From an uncultured Eubacterium sp. (lineage in GTDB: Bacteria > Bacillota > Clostridia > Oscillospirales > Acutalibacteraceae), in assembly GCA_900539325.1 (NCBI GenBank), contig UQCC01000008.1, positions 41,185 to 105,184 of the forward strand: a stretch of 64,000 nucleotides of DNA, read 5' to 3'. Below the pieces are notes generated by a model. That model ran no database searches. It was not told the origin of the DNA and saw nothing but the letters and a program-made list of their open reading frames with translations. This document shows, one piece after another, positions 24,951 through 34,403 of this stretch (positions within the stretch are counted from its first letter, which is position 1; each line of letters opens with the position of its first letter). The position numbers and the translations under genes are program-made.

Positions 24951-26083
24951 TGAGTGCTTATTTAGACAACAGTGCAACCACAAAGCCGGAGGAGGCTGTT
25001 GCAAAAAAAGTATATCAAATGCTGACCGAACATTTCGGCAACCCGTCATCTTTTCACAAAGAGGGGCTGAATGCAAATGCAGAGGTCCGCAGAGCAAGGG
25101 AAATAATTGCAAAATCCCTGTCGTGCGAGAGCGAAGAAGCATTTTTTACTTCGGGCGGCACGGAAGCAAACAATCTTGCAATTTTCGGCACTGCGGCGGC
25201 TAACAAACGCAAAGGCAACCGAATTGTAACAACGGCAATCGAGCACGAAAGCGTGCTTGAATCCGTGGCGGAACTTGAAAAGCAAGGCTTTGAGGTTATC
25301 AGGCTTGAGCCGAACAGCAACGGCAACATCACGGAAGAACAGATTTTTGAAGCCGTAAACAGCGACACAATCCTTGTTTCAATGATGTATGTCAACAACG
25401 AAGTCGGTTCGATTTTGCCTGTCAAGAGCATAAGAAAAGCTGTAAAAAAAGCAAAAGCACCGGCACTTGTGCACATTGACTGCGTGCAGGCATACGGCAA
25501 GTACGAAATAAAGCCGAGCAAATTGGGTGCGGATTTGGTAACAATAACGGCACACAAGGTGCACGGTCCAAAAGGCACGGGTGCGTTATACATCAAAAAG
25601 GGCACACGAATTGTACCGAGAACCTACGGCGGCGAACAGGAGCACAAAATCAGACCGGGCACGGAGGCTTCACCTCTTATTGCAGGATTCGGCGAGGCGG
25701 TTTCACTGTTCCCCGACCTGAAAGAGCAAACAAAAGCAATTCACGAACTCAACCTCTATGCAAGAGAGGAACTTCAAAAAATCGACGGTGTAAAAATCAA
25801 CAATTCTGCCGATTCATCGGACTACATTCTTAATGTGTACATTCCGAGTTTTATGACAAGCCAGACGATTGTTCAGCACCTTTCAAGTCAATACGAAGTT
25901 TATGTAAGCAACGGTTCGGCTTGTGCAAAGGGCAAAAAAAGCCATGTGCTCACGGCAATGAAACTCGGCGACAAAGTGATTGAAAAATCAATCCGTATCA
26001 GCTTCAGCCGAATGAACACAAAGGCAGATGTTGACGAACTTGTTGCGGCTGTCAAGGAAACCGTGGAAAAATATCCACTGTAA
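24950..26083 (+). CDS. Cysteine desulfurase (NifS/IscS family)
   Basis: A protein of 377 residues. PLP-dependent; K203 in ITAHKVHGPKG binds PLP and C325 in NGSACAKGKK is the persulfide cysteine on a short loop. AIEHESV near 97 is the usual His region. It sits directly before thiI, as nifZ does in Bacillus, so its likely job is sulfur supply for 4-thiouridine in tRNA rather than general Fe-S assembly. It overlaps the HAD-NUDIX stop by 1 bp. Confidence 0.93.
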   Translation: MSAYLDNSATTKPEEAVAKKVYQMLTEHFGNPSSFHKEGLNANAEVRRAREIIAKSLSCESEEAFFTSGGTEANNLAIFGTAAANKRKGNRIVTTAIEHESVLESVAELEKQGFEVIRLEPNSNGNITEEQIFEAVNSDTILVSMMYVNNEVGSILPVKSIRKAVKKAKAPALVHIDCVQAYGKYEIKPSKLGADLVTITAHKVHGPKGTGALYIKKGTRIVPRTYGGEQEHKIRPGTEASPLIAGFGEAVSLFPDLKEQTKAIHELNLYAREELQKIDGVKINNSADSSDYILNVYIPSFMTSQTIVQHLSSQYEVYVSNGSACAKGKKSHVLTAMKLGDKVIEKSIRISFSRMNTKADVDELVAAVKETVEKYPL

Positions 26084-26148
26084 TTATTTATTTTTATCAA
26101 TTTATATAGGCAACAATTTGCCAAATTCAAATATAACAGGAACACAAA

Positions 26149-27318
26149 ATGAGAGAAATTATACTTATCAAAAACGGAGAACTTGTTCTCAAAGGTCTTA
26201 ACAGGAACACATTTGAGGATATTCTCATCAAAAATATGAAAAAAGCACTTGCCGAAATCGGCGAGTTCACCTTCAAAAAAAGTCAGTCAACAATTATGGT
26301 TGAGCCGAATGACGACGACATCGACCTTGATGATGCGGTTGAGAGACTCAAAAAAGTTTTCGGCATTGCGGCACTTTCAAGAGCACTTGTTGCCGAAAAG
26401 GATATGGACGACATCAAGGCAAAGACTGTCGAATACCTCGGCGAGCGACTTGAAGAGGTTGAAACCTTTAAGGTCGAAGCAAAGAGAAGCGACAAAATGT
26501 TCCCACTCAAATCACCTGAAATTTGCAGAGAACTCGGCGGTTACATTCTTTCAAACTACCACGATTTAAAGGTTGATGTGCACAATCCGGAACTTACCGT
26601 TACGGTTGAAATCAGAGATACCTATGCGTTCATCAGAGGCAACAACATCAAGGGTGCGGGCGGTATGCCTGTCAGCACAAGCGGACGAGGTGCCGTGCTC
26701 ATCAGCGGCGGTATTGATTCACCTGTTGCGGCTTATATGATGGCAAAGCGTGGAATCGAACTTATTTCCGTTCACTTTGCTTCTCCTCCTTACACAACTG
26801 AACTTGCCGAGCAAAAGGTTATGGACTTGCTTCACAAAGTTGCGCAGTACAGCGGACCTATTGCAACATATGTTGTGCCGTTTACCGAGCTTCAGGAGGC
26901 TATCAGAGATAAGTGCCCTGAAGTTTACTTCACCATCATTATGAGAAGATATATGATGAAAATTGCGGAAATTTTGGCAAAGCACCAAAATTGTTCCGCA
27001 CTCATCACAGGTGAAAGCGTAGGTCAGGTTGCAAGCCAAACAATCTACGCACTCGGATGCACCGATGTTGCAACCGAACTTCCTGTTTTCAGACCTTGTA
27101 TCGGTATGGACAAGGACGAAATCGTGCGTATTTCAAGAGAAATAGACACATTCCAAACATCAATTTTACCATATGAGGACTGCTGCACGGTATTCACACC
27201 GAAGCATCCAAAAACAAGACCGCATATTGAAGAAATACTTGAAGCGGAAAAAGCACTCGACAGCGAGGCTCTTATCCAAAGAGCTGTTGAGGGTGCAAGA
27301 AAGACAGTGATTAAATAA
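26149..27318 (+). CDS. thiI: tRNA 4-thiouridine synthase ThiI
   Basis: A protein of 389 residues. N-terminal ferredoxin-like and THUMP domains (1-~165), then the PP-loop ATPase with SGGIDSPVAAYMMAKRG near residue 186. The C-terminal rhodanese domain of E. coli ThiI is absent, as in Bacillus. Adenylates U8 of tRNA and receives sulfur from the partner desulfurase encoded just upstream. The stop overlaps the next ATG by 1 bp. Confidence 0.95.
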   Translation: MREIILIKNGELVLKGLNRNTFEDILIKNMKKALAEIGEFTFKKSQSTIMVEPNDDDIDLDDAVERLKKVFGIAALSRALVAEKDMDDIKAKTVEYLGERLEEVETFKVEAKRSDKMFPLKSPEICRELGGYILSNYHDLKVDVHNPELTVTVEIRDTYAFIRGNNIKGAGGMPVSTSGRGAVLISGGIDSPVAAYMMAKRGIELISVHFASPPYTTELAEQKVMDLLHKVAQYSGPIATYVVPFTELQEAIRDKCPEVYFTIIMRRYMMKIAEILAKHQNCSALITGESVGQVASQTIYALGCTDVATELPVFRPCIGMDKDEIVRISREIDTFQTSILPYEDCCTVFTPKHPKTRPHIEEILEAEKALDSEALIQRAVEGARKTVIK

Positions 27319-28178
27319 TGAAAAAGGATAATAAAAATTCATTTGCCGAAACGGTAAAAAAATACAAACTTCCTATCATTTGCATAAGTGCACTTGTTGC
27401 TGTTTTGGTTGCAATCGCAGTAATCAACTCAATAAGCACCGCTTATTTAAGGCCGTATGAAAAGAAGTACAACATCAAATATCCTCGCCATATTGCAGAA
27501 GAATTTTGCGACGCTTACGGTCAAAATTCCGAAGTGACAGGCATGCTGACTTTTTCAGACACCGATGAAAAATTGTTTGTAACCTCCGATATATATCAAA
27601 GCGGCAATCATTTTGATTCAGGCTCTGCGATTGATGATGACAAGCAAATCAAATCAATAGGGCTTGAAAAATCAGCAACAGACATAGAAGCATTATATTC
27701 CTCCGTAAAAGGCTACAAAACCAGTAACCAAAAGGTAACGCTTACCGATATATACGGCAAAAGCAAAAACTATCAGGTTATCGCAGCATATTACACAAAC
27801 AAAAATGCAAATGATGACAACGGCTATGTTTTTCCGTATTACACACACGGCGACCTTACCGAGGACAGCTTCAACAACTACGAGGACAGAGTTTACTCTC
27901 GCTCACTCTACCACTCATCATTTGATATGTCCTACACAGACAAATACTTAAGCATAAATATCGATACCGATTTTATGAAAAACTTTAAGTTTGTAATTCT
28001 TTGTGTTGAGGTTGACGGTGACATTAAACCGTACACGGATGTTACCAAAAACAAAAAAGTGCACTATCCTCAGGTATGGTACGACAAAAACGACAAGCAC
28101 AATCCTTATTGGCTTGCCGAACAATGGCAACCCGATGTGTACACGGACAAGAAACATAAAACAACAGAAAAGATGTAA
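27318..28178 (+). CDS. Membrane-anchored sortase-B-like protein lacking catalytic residues
   Basis: A protein of 286 residues. One N-terminal transmembrane segment (about 18-40), then an extracellular domain. The segments GSAIDDD, LTDIYGKSKNYQVIAAYYTN, the FNNYEDRVYSRSLYHSSFD stretch and YTDKYLSINIDT align in order with class B sortase strands (compare GSIFMD, the SVINSDVN region and DRIMTLSTC of SrtB). At the catalytic positions the His of YGHH is missing (GLEKSA), LSTC reads NIDT, and the Arg reads FKF. I infer a sortase fold without transpeptidase activity. The fold call is mine by eye. It lies in the nifS-thiI operon. Confidence 0.6.
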   Translation: MKKDNKNSFAETVKKYKLPIICISALVAVLVAIAVINSISTAYLRPYEKKYNIKYPRHIAEEFCDAYGQNSEVTGMLTFSDTDEKLFVTSDIYQSGNHFDSGSAIDDDKQIKSIGLEKSATDIEALYSSVKGYKTSNQKVTLTDIYGKSKNYQVIAAYYTNKNANDDNGYVFPYYTHGDLTEDSFNNYEDRVYSRSLYHSSFDMSYTDKYLSINIDTDFMKNFKFVILCVEVDGDIKPYTDVTKNKKVHYPQVWYDKNDKHNPYWLAEQWQPDVYTDKKHKTTEKM

Positions 28179-28200
28179 AATCCTTTGCAATATAATCCAA

Positions 28201-28230
28201 AAGCCGTTCATTAATTTGGACGGTTTTTTT
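28201..28230 (+). terminator. Operon terminator
   Basis: GCCGTTC pairs with GGACGG around ATTAATTT, followed by seven T; ends the operon starting at 23386. Confidence 0.8.
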
Positions 28231-28283
28231 GTACCGCTTATGAGCAAAAAACGAAAAACATCATAGTATAAAACGGTGATACT

Positions 28284-29021
28284 ATGACATTTATCGGAAT
28301 ACTTATTCCTTTTATAGGCACAACACTCGGTGCCGGGTGCGTGTTGTTTTTTAAACAAAAAATAAAACCCTCGCTTGAAAAGCCGCTTCTCGGCTTTTCG
28401 GCAGGGGTTATGGTGGCGGCATCGGTATGGTCGCTCCTCATTCCGTCAATAGAACAAAGCAAAAATCTTGGCAAACTGTCGTTTTTGCCTGCAACAGTAG
28501 GTCTGCTGCTCGGTGTGGGACTTCTGCCGATTGTGGATAGGATTTTGCCGAAACTGAAACTTACCAAAGCGGCAAAATTAGTTCTTGCCGTAACCGTGCA
28601 TAACATTCCGGAGGGAATGGCTGTCGGCATAGTTTTTGCCGGTATGCTCTCGCCCGACTGCAATGTAACCTTGGCAGATGCAATGGCTTTGTCAATCGGC
28701 ATAGCAATTCAAAATTTCCCCGAAGGAGCAATAGTCAGCCTGCCTGAACTTGCACAGGGCAAAAGCAAAGGAAAAGCCTTTTTGATTGGAACTTTGAGCG
28801 GTGCTGTCGAACCGATTTTTGCGGTTCTGACCCTTTTGATGTTCAGCATAATTTCACCTGCAATGCCATATCTTTTGGCTTTTGCGGCAGGTGCAATGCT
28901 GTTTGTGGTGGTTGACGAACTGATACCCGAAGCAAGCCTCGGCACGCACAACAATCTTTCAACATTCTCATTTGCAATCGGCTTTTGCGTAATGATGATT
29001 TTGGATGTTGTGTTTGGGTAA
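28284..29021 (+). CDS. ZIP family divalent metal transporter (GufA/ZupT-like), copy 1
   Basis: A protein of 245 residues, eight helices. Binuclear metal-site motifs HNIPEGMAVG (helix IV) and QNFPEGAIVSLP (helix V). Imports Zn or Fe or Mn. It has the low-GC codon use of its surroundings, unlike the GC-rich paralogue at 61370-62146, with which it shares GILIPFxGTTLG and AAGVMVAASxWSLLIPxIEQS-type sequence. Confidence 0.9.
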   Translation: MTFIGILIPFIGTTLGAGCVLFFKQKIKPSLEKPLLGFSAGVMVAASVWSLLIPSIEQSKNLGKLSFLPATVGLLLGVGLLPIVDRILPKLKLTKAAKLVLAVTVHNIPEGMAVGIVFAGMLSPDCNVTLADAMALSIGIAIQNFPEGAIVSLPELAQGKSKGKAFLIGTLSGAVEPIFAVLTLLMFSIISPAMPYLLAFAAGAMLFVVVDELIPEASLGTHNNLSTFSFAIGFCVMMILDVVFG

Positions 29022-29076
29022 AATAAAACGGAATATCGTATATAAATTTAAACCATAGGGGTGAACACAAATTATT

Positions 29077-29107
29077 AAGGCTTCCCTTATAAATTAAGAG
29101 AAGCCTT
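29077..29107 (-). terminator. Hairpin downstream of yebC
   Basis: Minus strand AAGGCTTCTC pairs with GGGAAGCCTT; the T-tract is short. Confidence 0.6.
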
Positions 29108-29120
29108 AGCAGGTTATTTA

Positions 29121-29867
29121 TTAATCTTCTTCGTATTCGTCTTCGTTTTCCCAGTTATGGTAGATATTTTGAACATCGTCGTTTTCTTCAAACATTTCAA
29201 TCATCTTTGCCATCTTCTTCATATCTTCCTGATTTTCAAGACGGGTGTAAGTGCTTGGAACATATGCGGCTTCGCTTGAAATAACCGTGTAGCCCTTTGC
29301 TTCAAGTTCATCACGGATTACGCCGACATCGTTTGGCTCCGTGCGGATTTCAAAAATATCCTCTTCATCTGTAAGGAAGTCGGAAGCACCTGCTTCAAGT
29401 GCGTCCTCCATAAGTTGGTCCTCGTCCGTATCTTCTTTTTCGATGATGATAACGCCGAGCTTTTCAAACATAAATGTAACCGAACCCGGGTTGCCCATAT
29501 TTCCGCCTGCCTTGTCAAAATAATGTCTTACTTCGCCGGCAGTTCTGTTTCTGTTGTCTGTAAGTGCTTCAACAACAACTGCAACACCTGACGGACCGTA
29601 GCCCTCGTATACGATTTCTTCATAGTTTGTAGTGTCTGCGTCGCCTGCGGCTTTCTTGAGCATTCTGTCGATATTATCGTTTGGCACATTGTTTTGCTTT
29701 GCCTTTGCGATAACATCACGAAGTTTTGCATTATTGTTTGGGTCTGCGCCGCCGTTTTTAACTGCAACGGCAAGCTCTCTTCCTATCTTAGTAAATACTT
29801 TTGCTCTTGCAGCATCGTTTGCACCTTTTTTTCTTTTGATGGTGCTCCATTTATTATGTCCGCTCAT
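29121..29867 (-). CDS. YebC/PmpR family translational/transcriptional regulator
   Basis: A protein of 248 residues. Begins MSGHNKWSTIKRKKG, the invariant YebC start; RDVIAKAKQNNVPNDNIDRM and YEGYGPSGVAVVVEALTDN are conserved. Recent work places YebC in ribosome rescue at proline stretches and older work in DNA binding. Start set at 29867 because the family begins there. The C-terminus is unusually acidic. Confidence 0.95.
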   Translation of the reverse strand: MSGHNKWSTIKRKKGANDAARAKVFTKIGRELAVAVKNGGADPNNNAKLRDVIAKAKQNNVPNDNIDRMLKKAAGDADTTNYEEIVYEGYGPSGVAVVVEALTDNRNRTAGEVRHYFDKAGGNMGNPGSVTFMFEKLGVIIIEKEDTDEDQLMEDALEAGASDFLTDEEDIFEIRTEPNDVGVIRDELEAKGYTVISSEAAYVPSTYTRLENQEDMKKMAKMIEMFEENDDVQNIYHNWENEDEYEED

Positions 29868-29981
29868 AATTAAAAAATACCTTTCTGTCAGATTTATACA
29901 CAAAATATTTTAGCACATATAATATATGGTTGCAAGTATGAATTTTGATTGCCTCGGCAAAACTATAACGAGGTGTTAAAT

Positions 29982-31172
29982 TTGAAAAAGGCAATCAGAA
30001 TTTTTGATGTTATTTTATTTTTTATTTGCGTTGTGATTTTTGGCGTTATTATTTGGGGCAATGCCGCACTTCCGAGCGGTGTTGTAACCTACGACGGCAA
30101 CAGCGAACCGCTTGCAAAGGTGTTTACCTATACCGGAAAAAGCACAAGCCTTGCCGTTGACAAGCAAACAGCCACCCCACGAAGAGAAAACCTGAAACTG
30201 TTTGGCATAATCCCGGTAAAAGAAGTTACCGTTACCGAAAAAGCCGAACAAAAGGTTATGGTAAGCGGTGAAGTTTTTGGTATAAAGCTATACACGGACG
30301 GCGTAATTGTTGTAGGAATTCAGGAAGTCCAAACCGATTCGGGCAAAAAGAGTCCGTCAGGTTCGGCAGGAATAGAAGTCGGCGACATTATTGTTGCCAT
30401 AGACGGCGAAAATGTGTACACATCGGACCAAGTTCAGTCAATTTTGGGTGCAAACAACGGCGGCAGCTTTGAAGTGAAAATCAAGCGAGGCGAGCGATAC
30501 AGAGATTACACCGTCACTCCCGTTTACTGCGAGCGAGAAGGCTGCTACAAGGCGGGAATGTGGGTGAGGGATTCCACCGCAGGTATAGGCACAATCACAT
30601 TTTACAACAAGCAAAGCGGAATTTTTGCGGCTCTCGGTCACCAAATCAACGATATTGACACAAAGGAAATTATGCCGATGCTTGACGGCGAAGCGGTTAA
30701 AGCCACCGTGTCAAAAATCGAAAAAAGCACACGAGGCACAACCGGCTCGCTTGAATGTGATTTTACAAATCAATCACTCGGCAAGCTGCTCAGCAACACG
30801 GATTGCGGAATTTACGGCGCATATGCCGAAATATCCGAATGTGCAAAGGAATACCCCGTTGCCGCAATTCAAGAGGTAAAAAAAGGCAAGGCAACCTTAA
30901 TTTCAACCGTGGAAAAAGGACAACCCAGGGAATACGAAATTGAGATAACCCACATAGGATTTAACGAAAACAACCGTGAAAAAAATATGATAGTCAAGGT
31001 GACGGACAAGGATTTAATTGACAAAACGGGCGGAATTGTTCAGGGAATGTCAGGCTCTCCGATTATACAAAACGGCAAATTGATAGGTGCTCTCACCCAT
31101 GTTATTGTGGGCAATCCGCAAAAAGGATATGCCGTTTTTGCACAAACAATGGCAGAAGAGTCAAACAATTAA
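29982..31172 (+). CDS. spoIVB: SpoIVB intramembrane-signalling serine peptidase (TTG start)
   Basis: A protein of 396 residues. Transmembrane anchor (about 8-28), PDZ domain (~100-180: SAGIEVGDIIVAIDGENVYT), then an S55 peptidase domain with His in ALGHQIND and Ser in MSGSPIIQNG. Secreted from the forespore, it triggers SigK activation by cutting SpoIVFA; it marks a spore former. The TTG start at 29982 follows GAGGTG. Confidence 0.92.
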   Translation: MKKAIRIFDVILFFICVVIFGVIIWGNAALPSGVVTYDGNSEPLAKVFTYTGKSTSLAVDKQTATPRRENLKLFGIIPVKEVTVTEKAEQKVMVSGEVFGIKLYTDGVIVVGIQEVQTDSGKKSPSGSAGIEVGDIIVAIDGENVYTSDQVQSILGANNGGSFEVKIKRGERYRDYTVTPVYCEREGCYKAGMWVRDSTAGIGTITFYNKQSGIFAALGHQINDIDTKEIMPMLDGEAVKATVSKIEKSTRGTTGSLECDFTNQSLGKLLSNTDCGIYGAYAEISECAKEYPVAAIQEVKKGKATLISTVEKGQPREYEIEITHIGFNENNREKNMIVKVTDKDLIDKTGGIVQGMSGSPIIQNGKLIGALTHVIVGNPQKGYAVFAQTMAEESNN

Positions 31173-31301
31173 GCAATCCGATTTTTGATACCTTTCAATC
31201 TGTACAAAATTTTGCTGTGAATTTCTACCTATTAACGATTGAATTTATATATCCCAAGTGGTAAAATTATTGTATATTAACTTTTTGGGAGATATGTAAA
31301 A

Positions 31302-32351
31302 ATGAAGAAAATCACAGCAATTTTATTATCTGTTTTAATGGTGGTTGCACTGTTTGGTTGCTCGGCAAAGCAAGATGAAGAACCGACAACCGCACAGCCT
31401 ACAACCGAAACCACAACAAAAGCACCGGTGCTCAATCCGCTCACAGGCGAAGAAGGCTTTTCCGAATCGGCAGTCGGCAAAAGACCTGTTGCAATAGTTG
31501 TTGAAAATCTCCGTCCGGCAAGACCGCAATGGGGAATCACTTCACCTGACATCATCTGTGAGGGCGAAGTTGAAGGCGGTATCAGCCGTATGCTTTGGCT
31601 CTATGCCGACACAAAAAATGTGCCCGAAAAAGTCGGTCCGCTCCGTTCGGCAAGACCGAGTTATGTAAAATTCAGCAAGTTTTTTGACGCAATTTTCATC
31701 CATTGGGGCGGAAGTCACAGCACAAAGAACTACACAGGCGGTTATGAAACCATCAAAAAAGAAAAGGTCAACAACATTGACGGTATGTCCGGCGGCGAGC
31801 TTTTTAGCCGTGACACAACAAGAAAAGTATCAAGCGAGCACAGAGGTGTTCTCAACGGCAAAAAGATAAAAAAAGCAATCGAGAAAAAGGGATACAGAAC
31901 CGAGCTTAAAGACAGTTCTTTCTCACCGCTTCACTTCAATTCAACCGTTGCCCCTGCCGGTGCAGACGGTGCAACTTCTGTTGGAGTAAAATTCTCTGAC
32001 AGAACCGACACAAGAAAATTCACCTACAACGCAGAGAACGGCAAGTACAGCACAAACGATTGGGAGAAAAAGGTTAAATTCCAAAACCTCATCATCTTGA
32101 AAGCCGAATCAACCTACATAACAGTGCCGTACAAAGGCTCAACAACGACTTATTTAAACTACAAGTGGAATTCAGGCAGCGGCAAGTATATCTCAAACGG
32201 CACGGCAACAGATATTACTTGGGAGGTTGCAGACGGCAAACTTGTACTCAAAGATGCAGTGGGCAACACTCTTTCGGTCAATAAGGGCAAATCTTATATC
32301 GGCTTTGTATCATCAAATCACAACGGCAAAATTACTTGTTCGGCAGAATAA
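31302..32351 (+). CDS. DUF3048 lipoprotein (YerB-like)
   Basis: A protein of 349 residues. Lipoprotein signal with lipobox ALFGC (Cys20), a Thr-rich linker (~22-45), then DUF3048: RPVAIVVENLRPARPQWGIT, EGGISRMLWLYAD and VGPLRSARPSYVKF. Bacillus YerB is the named relative; its role at the envelope or in spores is unknown. The stop is directly followed by MITE copy 2. Confidence 0.88.
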   Translation: MKKITAILLSVLMVVALFGCSAKQDEEPTTAQPTTETTTKAPVLNPLTGEEGFSESAVGKRPVAIVVENLRPARPQWGITSPDIICEGEVEGGISRMLWLYADTKNVPEKVGPLRSARPSYVKFSKFFDAIFIHWGGSHSTKNYTGGYETIKKEKVNNIDGMSGGELFSRDTTRKVSSEHRGVLNGKKIKKAIEKKGYRTELKDSSFSPLHFNSTVAPAGADGATSVGVKFSDRTDTRKFTYNAENGKYSTNDWEKKVKFQNLIILKAESTYITVPYKGSTTTYLNYKWNSGSGKYISNGTATDITWEVADGKLVLKDAVGNTLSVNKGKSYIGFVSSNHNGKITCSAE

Positions 32352-32352
32352 A

Positions 32353-32582
32353 AGACTGTCGATAAAGCTCCTGAAGCACGCCAAAAATAAACTAACCGCT
32401 TAATGCCTTCCATTGAAGCAATGGGAGGTGGCAACACGAAGTGTTGACGGTGGAATTTTAAAAATGCTGTAAGTATCGAACTTACAGCATTTTTGGCGTT
32501 TTCCGTTTTTTGCTCGGGGGCGGTACCTATGTACAGCTCCCACTCGCAAGAAAACGAAATTCAGAACCTTTCTCAACAGTCT
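32353..32582 (+). mobile_element. MITE-like repeat, copy 2
   Basis: AGACTGTCGATAAAG at the left and CTTTCTCAACAGTCT at the right form a 15-bp terminal inverted repeat with two mismatches. The internal hairpin is AAAAATGCTGTAAGT / ACTTACAGCATTTTT, differing from copy 1 by a compensated pair. Inserted one base after the yerB stop, upstream of the ilvE promoter. I see no clear target-site duplication. Confidence 0.85.
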
Positions 32583-32626
32583 GTAACTTATTAAAAACAC
32601 TTTTCAGCAATCCAAAATATTTACTC

Positions 32627-32654
32627 TTTACAAAATTATTCAAAGTGCTATAAT
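32627..32654 (+). promoter_or_regulatory. Promoter of ilvE
   Basis: TTTACA at 32627-32632, 16 bp, TATAAT at 32649-32654. The promoter is intact, 44 bp downstream of MITE copy 2. Confidence 0.75.
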
Positions 32655-32694
32655 GAATTTATACAGTATATAACAAACAAGGGAGATGTTTCAA

Positions 32695-33720
32695 ATGGAA
32701 AAAAAGAATATTGACTGGTCAAGCCTCGGCTTCGCTTATACTCCGACAGACGAAAGATATGTTTCGTGGTACAAAGACGGCAAATGGGATGACGGTGCCC
32801 TCACAAAGGACCCTAACATCACAATGAGCGAGTGTGCCTGCGTACTTCAATATGCTCAAACAGTATTTGAAGGATTGAAGGCATACACAACAAAAGACGG
32901 CAGAACAGTTTGCTTCCGTCCTGATATGAACGCTAAAAGACTTGCGGAATCTTGCCGCAGACTTGAAATTCCTGAAATACCTGAAGAAAAATTTATTGAT
33001 GCGGTTAAAAAGGTAGTTAAGGCAAACGAGGCATATGTTCCTCCGTTCGGTTCGGGCGCAACACTTTATCTTCGTCCGTTTGTATTCGGCTATGATTCAA
33101 TCATCGGTGTAAAACCGGCTAACGAGTTCCAATTCAGAATTTTTGCAACTCCTGTAGGTCCTTACTTCAAGGGCGGTGCAAAGCCTATCACAATCAGAGT
33201 TTCCGATGTTGACAGAGCCGCACCTCACGGTACAGGCGACATCAAGGCAGGTCTTAACTATGCCATGTCACTCCACAACATTGTTGACGCTCATAATTGC
33301 GGATTTGATGAAAATATGTACCTTGACCCTAAGACTCGTACAAAGGTTGAGGAAACAGGCGGTGCAAACTTCATCTTTGTTACAAAAGACGGCAAGCTTG
33401 TAACTCCAAAGTCAAACTCAATTCTTCCGTCAATCACTCGCCGTTCACTCATGTATGTTGCAGAGCACTATCTCAATATGTCTGTTGAACACAGAGAAGT
33501 TTACTACGACGAACTCAAGGACTTTGCAGAATGCGGCCTTTGCGGCACAGCAGCCGTTATCTCACCGGTTGGCAAGATTGTTAACCACGATGAAGAAATC
33601 TGCTTCCCATCAGGTATGGAAGAAATGGGTCCGTACACCAAGAAGCTTTATGAAACACTCACAGGCATCCAGATGGGCGAAATTGAAGCCCCTGAAGGCT
33701 GGATCTGCGAAATCGACTAA
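32695..33720 (+). CDS. ilvE: Branched-chain amino acid aminotransferase
   Basis: A protein of 341 residues, class IV PLP aminotransferase. FEGLKAYTTKDG, LYLRPFVFG, the PLP lysine in GTGDIKAGLNYA and EVEETGGANF-like VEETGGANFIFV are BCAT (type II) motifs. Transfers amino groups between glutamate and Leu/Ile/Val. Start at 32695, since GGGAG lies 10 bp upstream; the ATG at 32686 overlaps the ribosome site. Confidence 0.93.
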   Translation: MEKKNIDWSSLGFAYTPTDERYVSWYKDGKWDDGALTKDPNITMSECACVLQYAQTVFEGLKAYTTKDGRTVCFRPDMNAKRLAESCRRLEIPEIPEEKFIDAVKKVVKANEAYVPPFGSGATLYLRPFVFGYDSIIGVKPANEFQFRIFATPVGPYFKGGAKPITIRVSDVDRAAPHGTGDIKAGLNYAMSLHNIVDAHNCGFDENMYLDPKTRTKVEETGGANFIFVTKDGKLVTPKSNSILPSITRRSLMYVAEHYLNMSVEHREVYYDELKDFAECGLCGTAAVISPVGKIVNHDEEICFPSGMEEMGPYTKKLYETLTGIQMGEIEAPEGWICEID

Positions 33721-33734
33721 ACACATAAATAATG

Positions 33735-33767
33735 AAGGCACTCCGAATTTGGAGTGCCTTATTTTTA
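33735..33767. terminator. Terminator between convergent ilvE and cbiO
   Basis: AAGGCACTCC / GGAGTGCCTT, 6-nt loop, then ATTTTTAT. Confidence 0.85.
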
Positions 33768-34403
33768 TAATTCGATTATTCTATCTGCCATTTTGTCAAA
33801 ATCATCGGTGTGCGACACGATTATAATTGTTTTACCGACAGAGTGCATTTGATTCAGGAATTCAACAAGCCACTCTCTTGATTTTTTATCCAGAAAATTC
33901 ATCGGTTCGTCAAGAATGAGAACTTGCGGATTCATTGCAAGCACGGACGCCACGGCAACCTTTTTCTTTTCGCCCATTGAGAGATGGAACGGTGCACGCT
34001 CTTTTAGGTGCTCCGTGCCCGTGAGTTTCAGCATATCGTCAACCCGCTTGGCAACTTCCGCTTCGTCAAGCTGCATTTGGCGTGGAGCAAAGGCAATTTC
34101 ATCGTACACGCTTGAACAAAAAAGCTGTGCGTCTGTGTTTTGGAACACATATCCGATTTTTTGGTGAAAGGCTTTTGCAAATTGCTCGTTTTTCATAGCC
34201 TTTTTGTCAATTACGGTGCCGTCAAAGGTGTAAGTTCCGATTTCGGCAAATTCAAGAGCGTTTATGATGTTCAAAAGTGTGCTTTTGCCACAACCGTTAT
34301 CGCCTTTGATGACAACAAATTCACCGTTTGCGACTTCCGTGCCGAAGTGCTTCAACACGGGAGTGCTGTCGTACGCAAAGCAAATATCGTCAAGTTTTAT
34401 CAT
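33765..34403 (-). CDS. cbiO: Nickel/cobalt ECF transporter ATP-binding subunit
   Basis: A protein of 212 residues. Walker A KGDNGCGKSTLL, signature LSMGEKKKVAVASVLAM and Walker B VLILDEPMNF. Powers uptake together with the CbiQ and CbiM proteins encoded upstream in the same operon; overlaps cbiQ by 4 bp. Shorter than usual CbiO (~270), with the C-terminal extension missing. nikO is the alternative name. Confidence 0.88.
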   Translation of the reverse strand: MIKLDDICFAYDSTPVLKHFGTEVANGEFVVIKGDNGCGKSTLLNIINALEFAEIGTYTFDGTVIDKKAMKNEQFAKAFHQKIGYVFQNTDAQLFCSSVYDEIAFAPRQMQLDEAEVAKRVDDMLKLTGTEHLKERAPFHLSMGEKKKVAVASVLAMNPQVLILDEPMNFLDKKSREWLVEFLNQMHSVGKTIIIVSHTDDFDKMADRIIEL

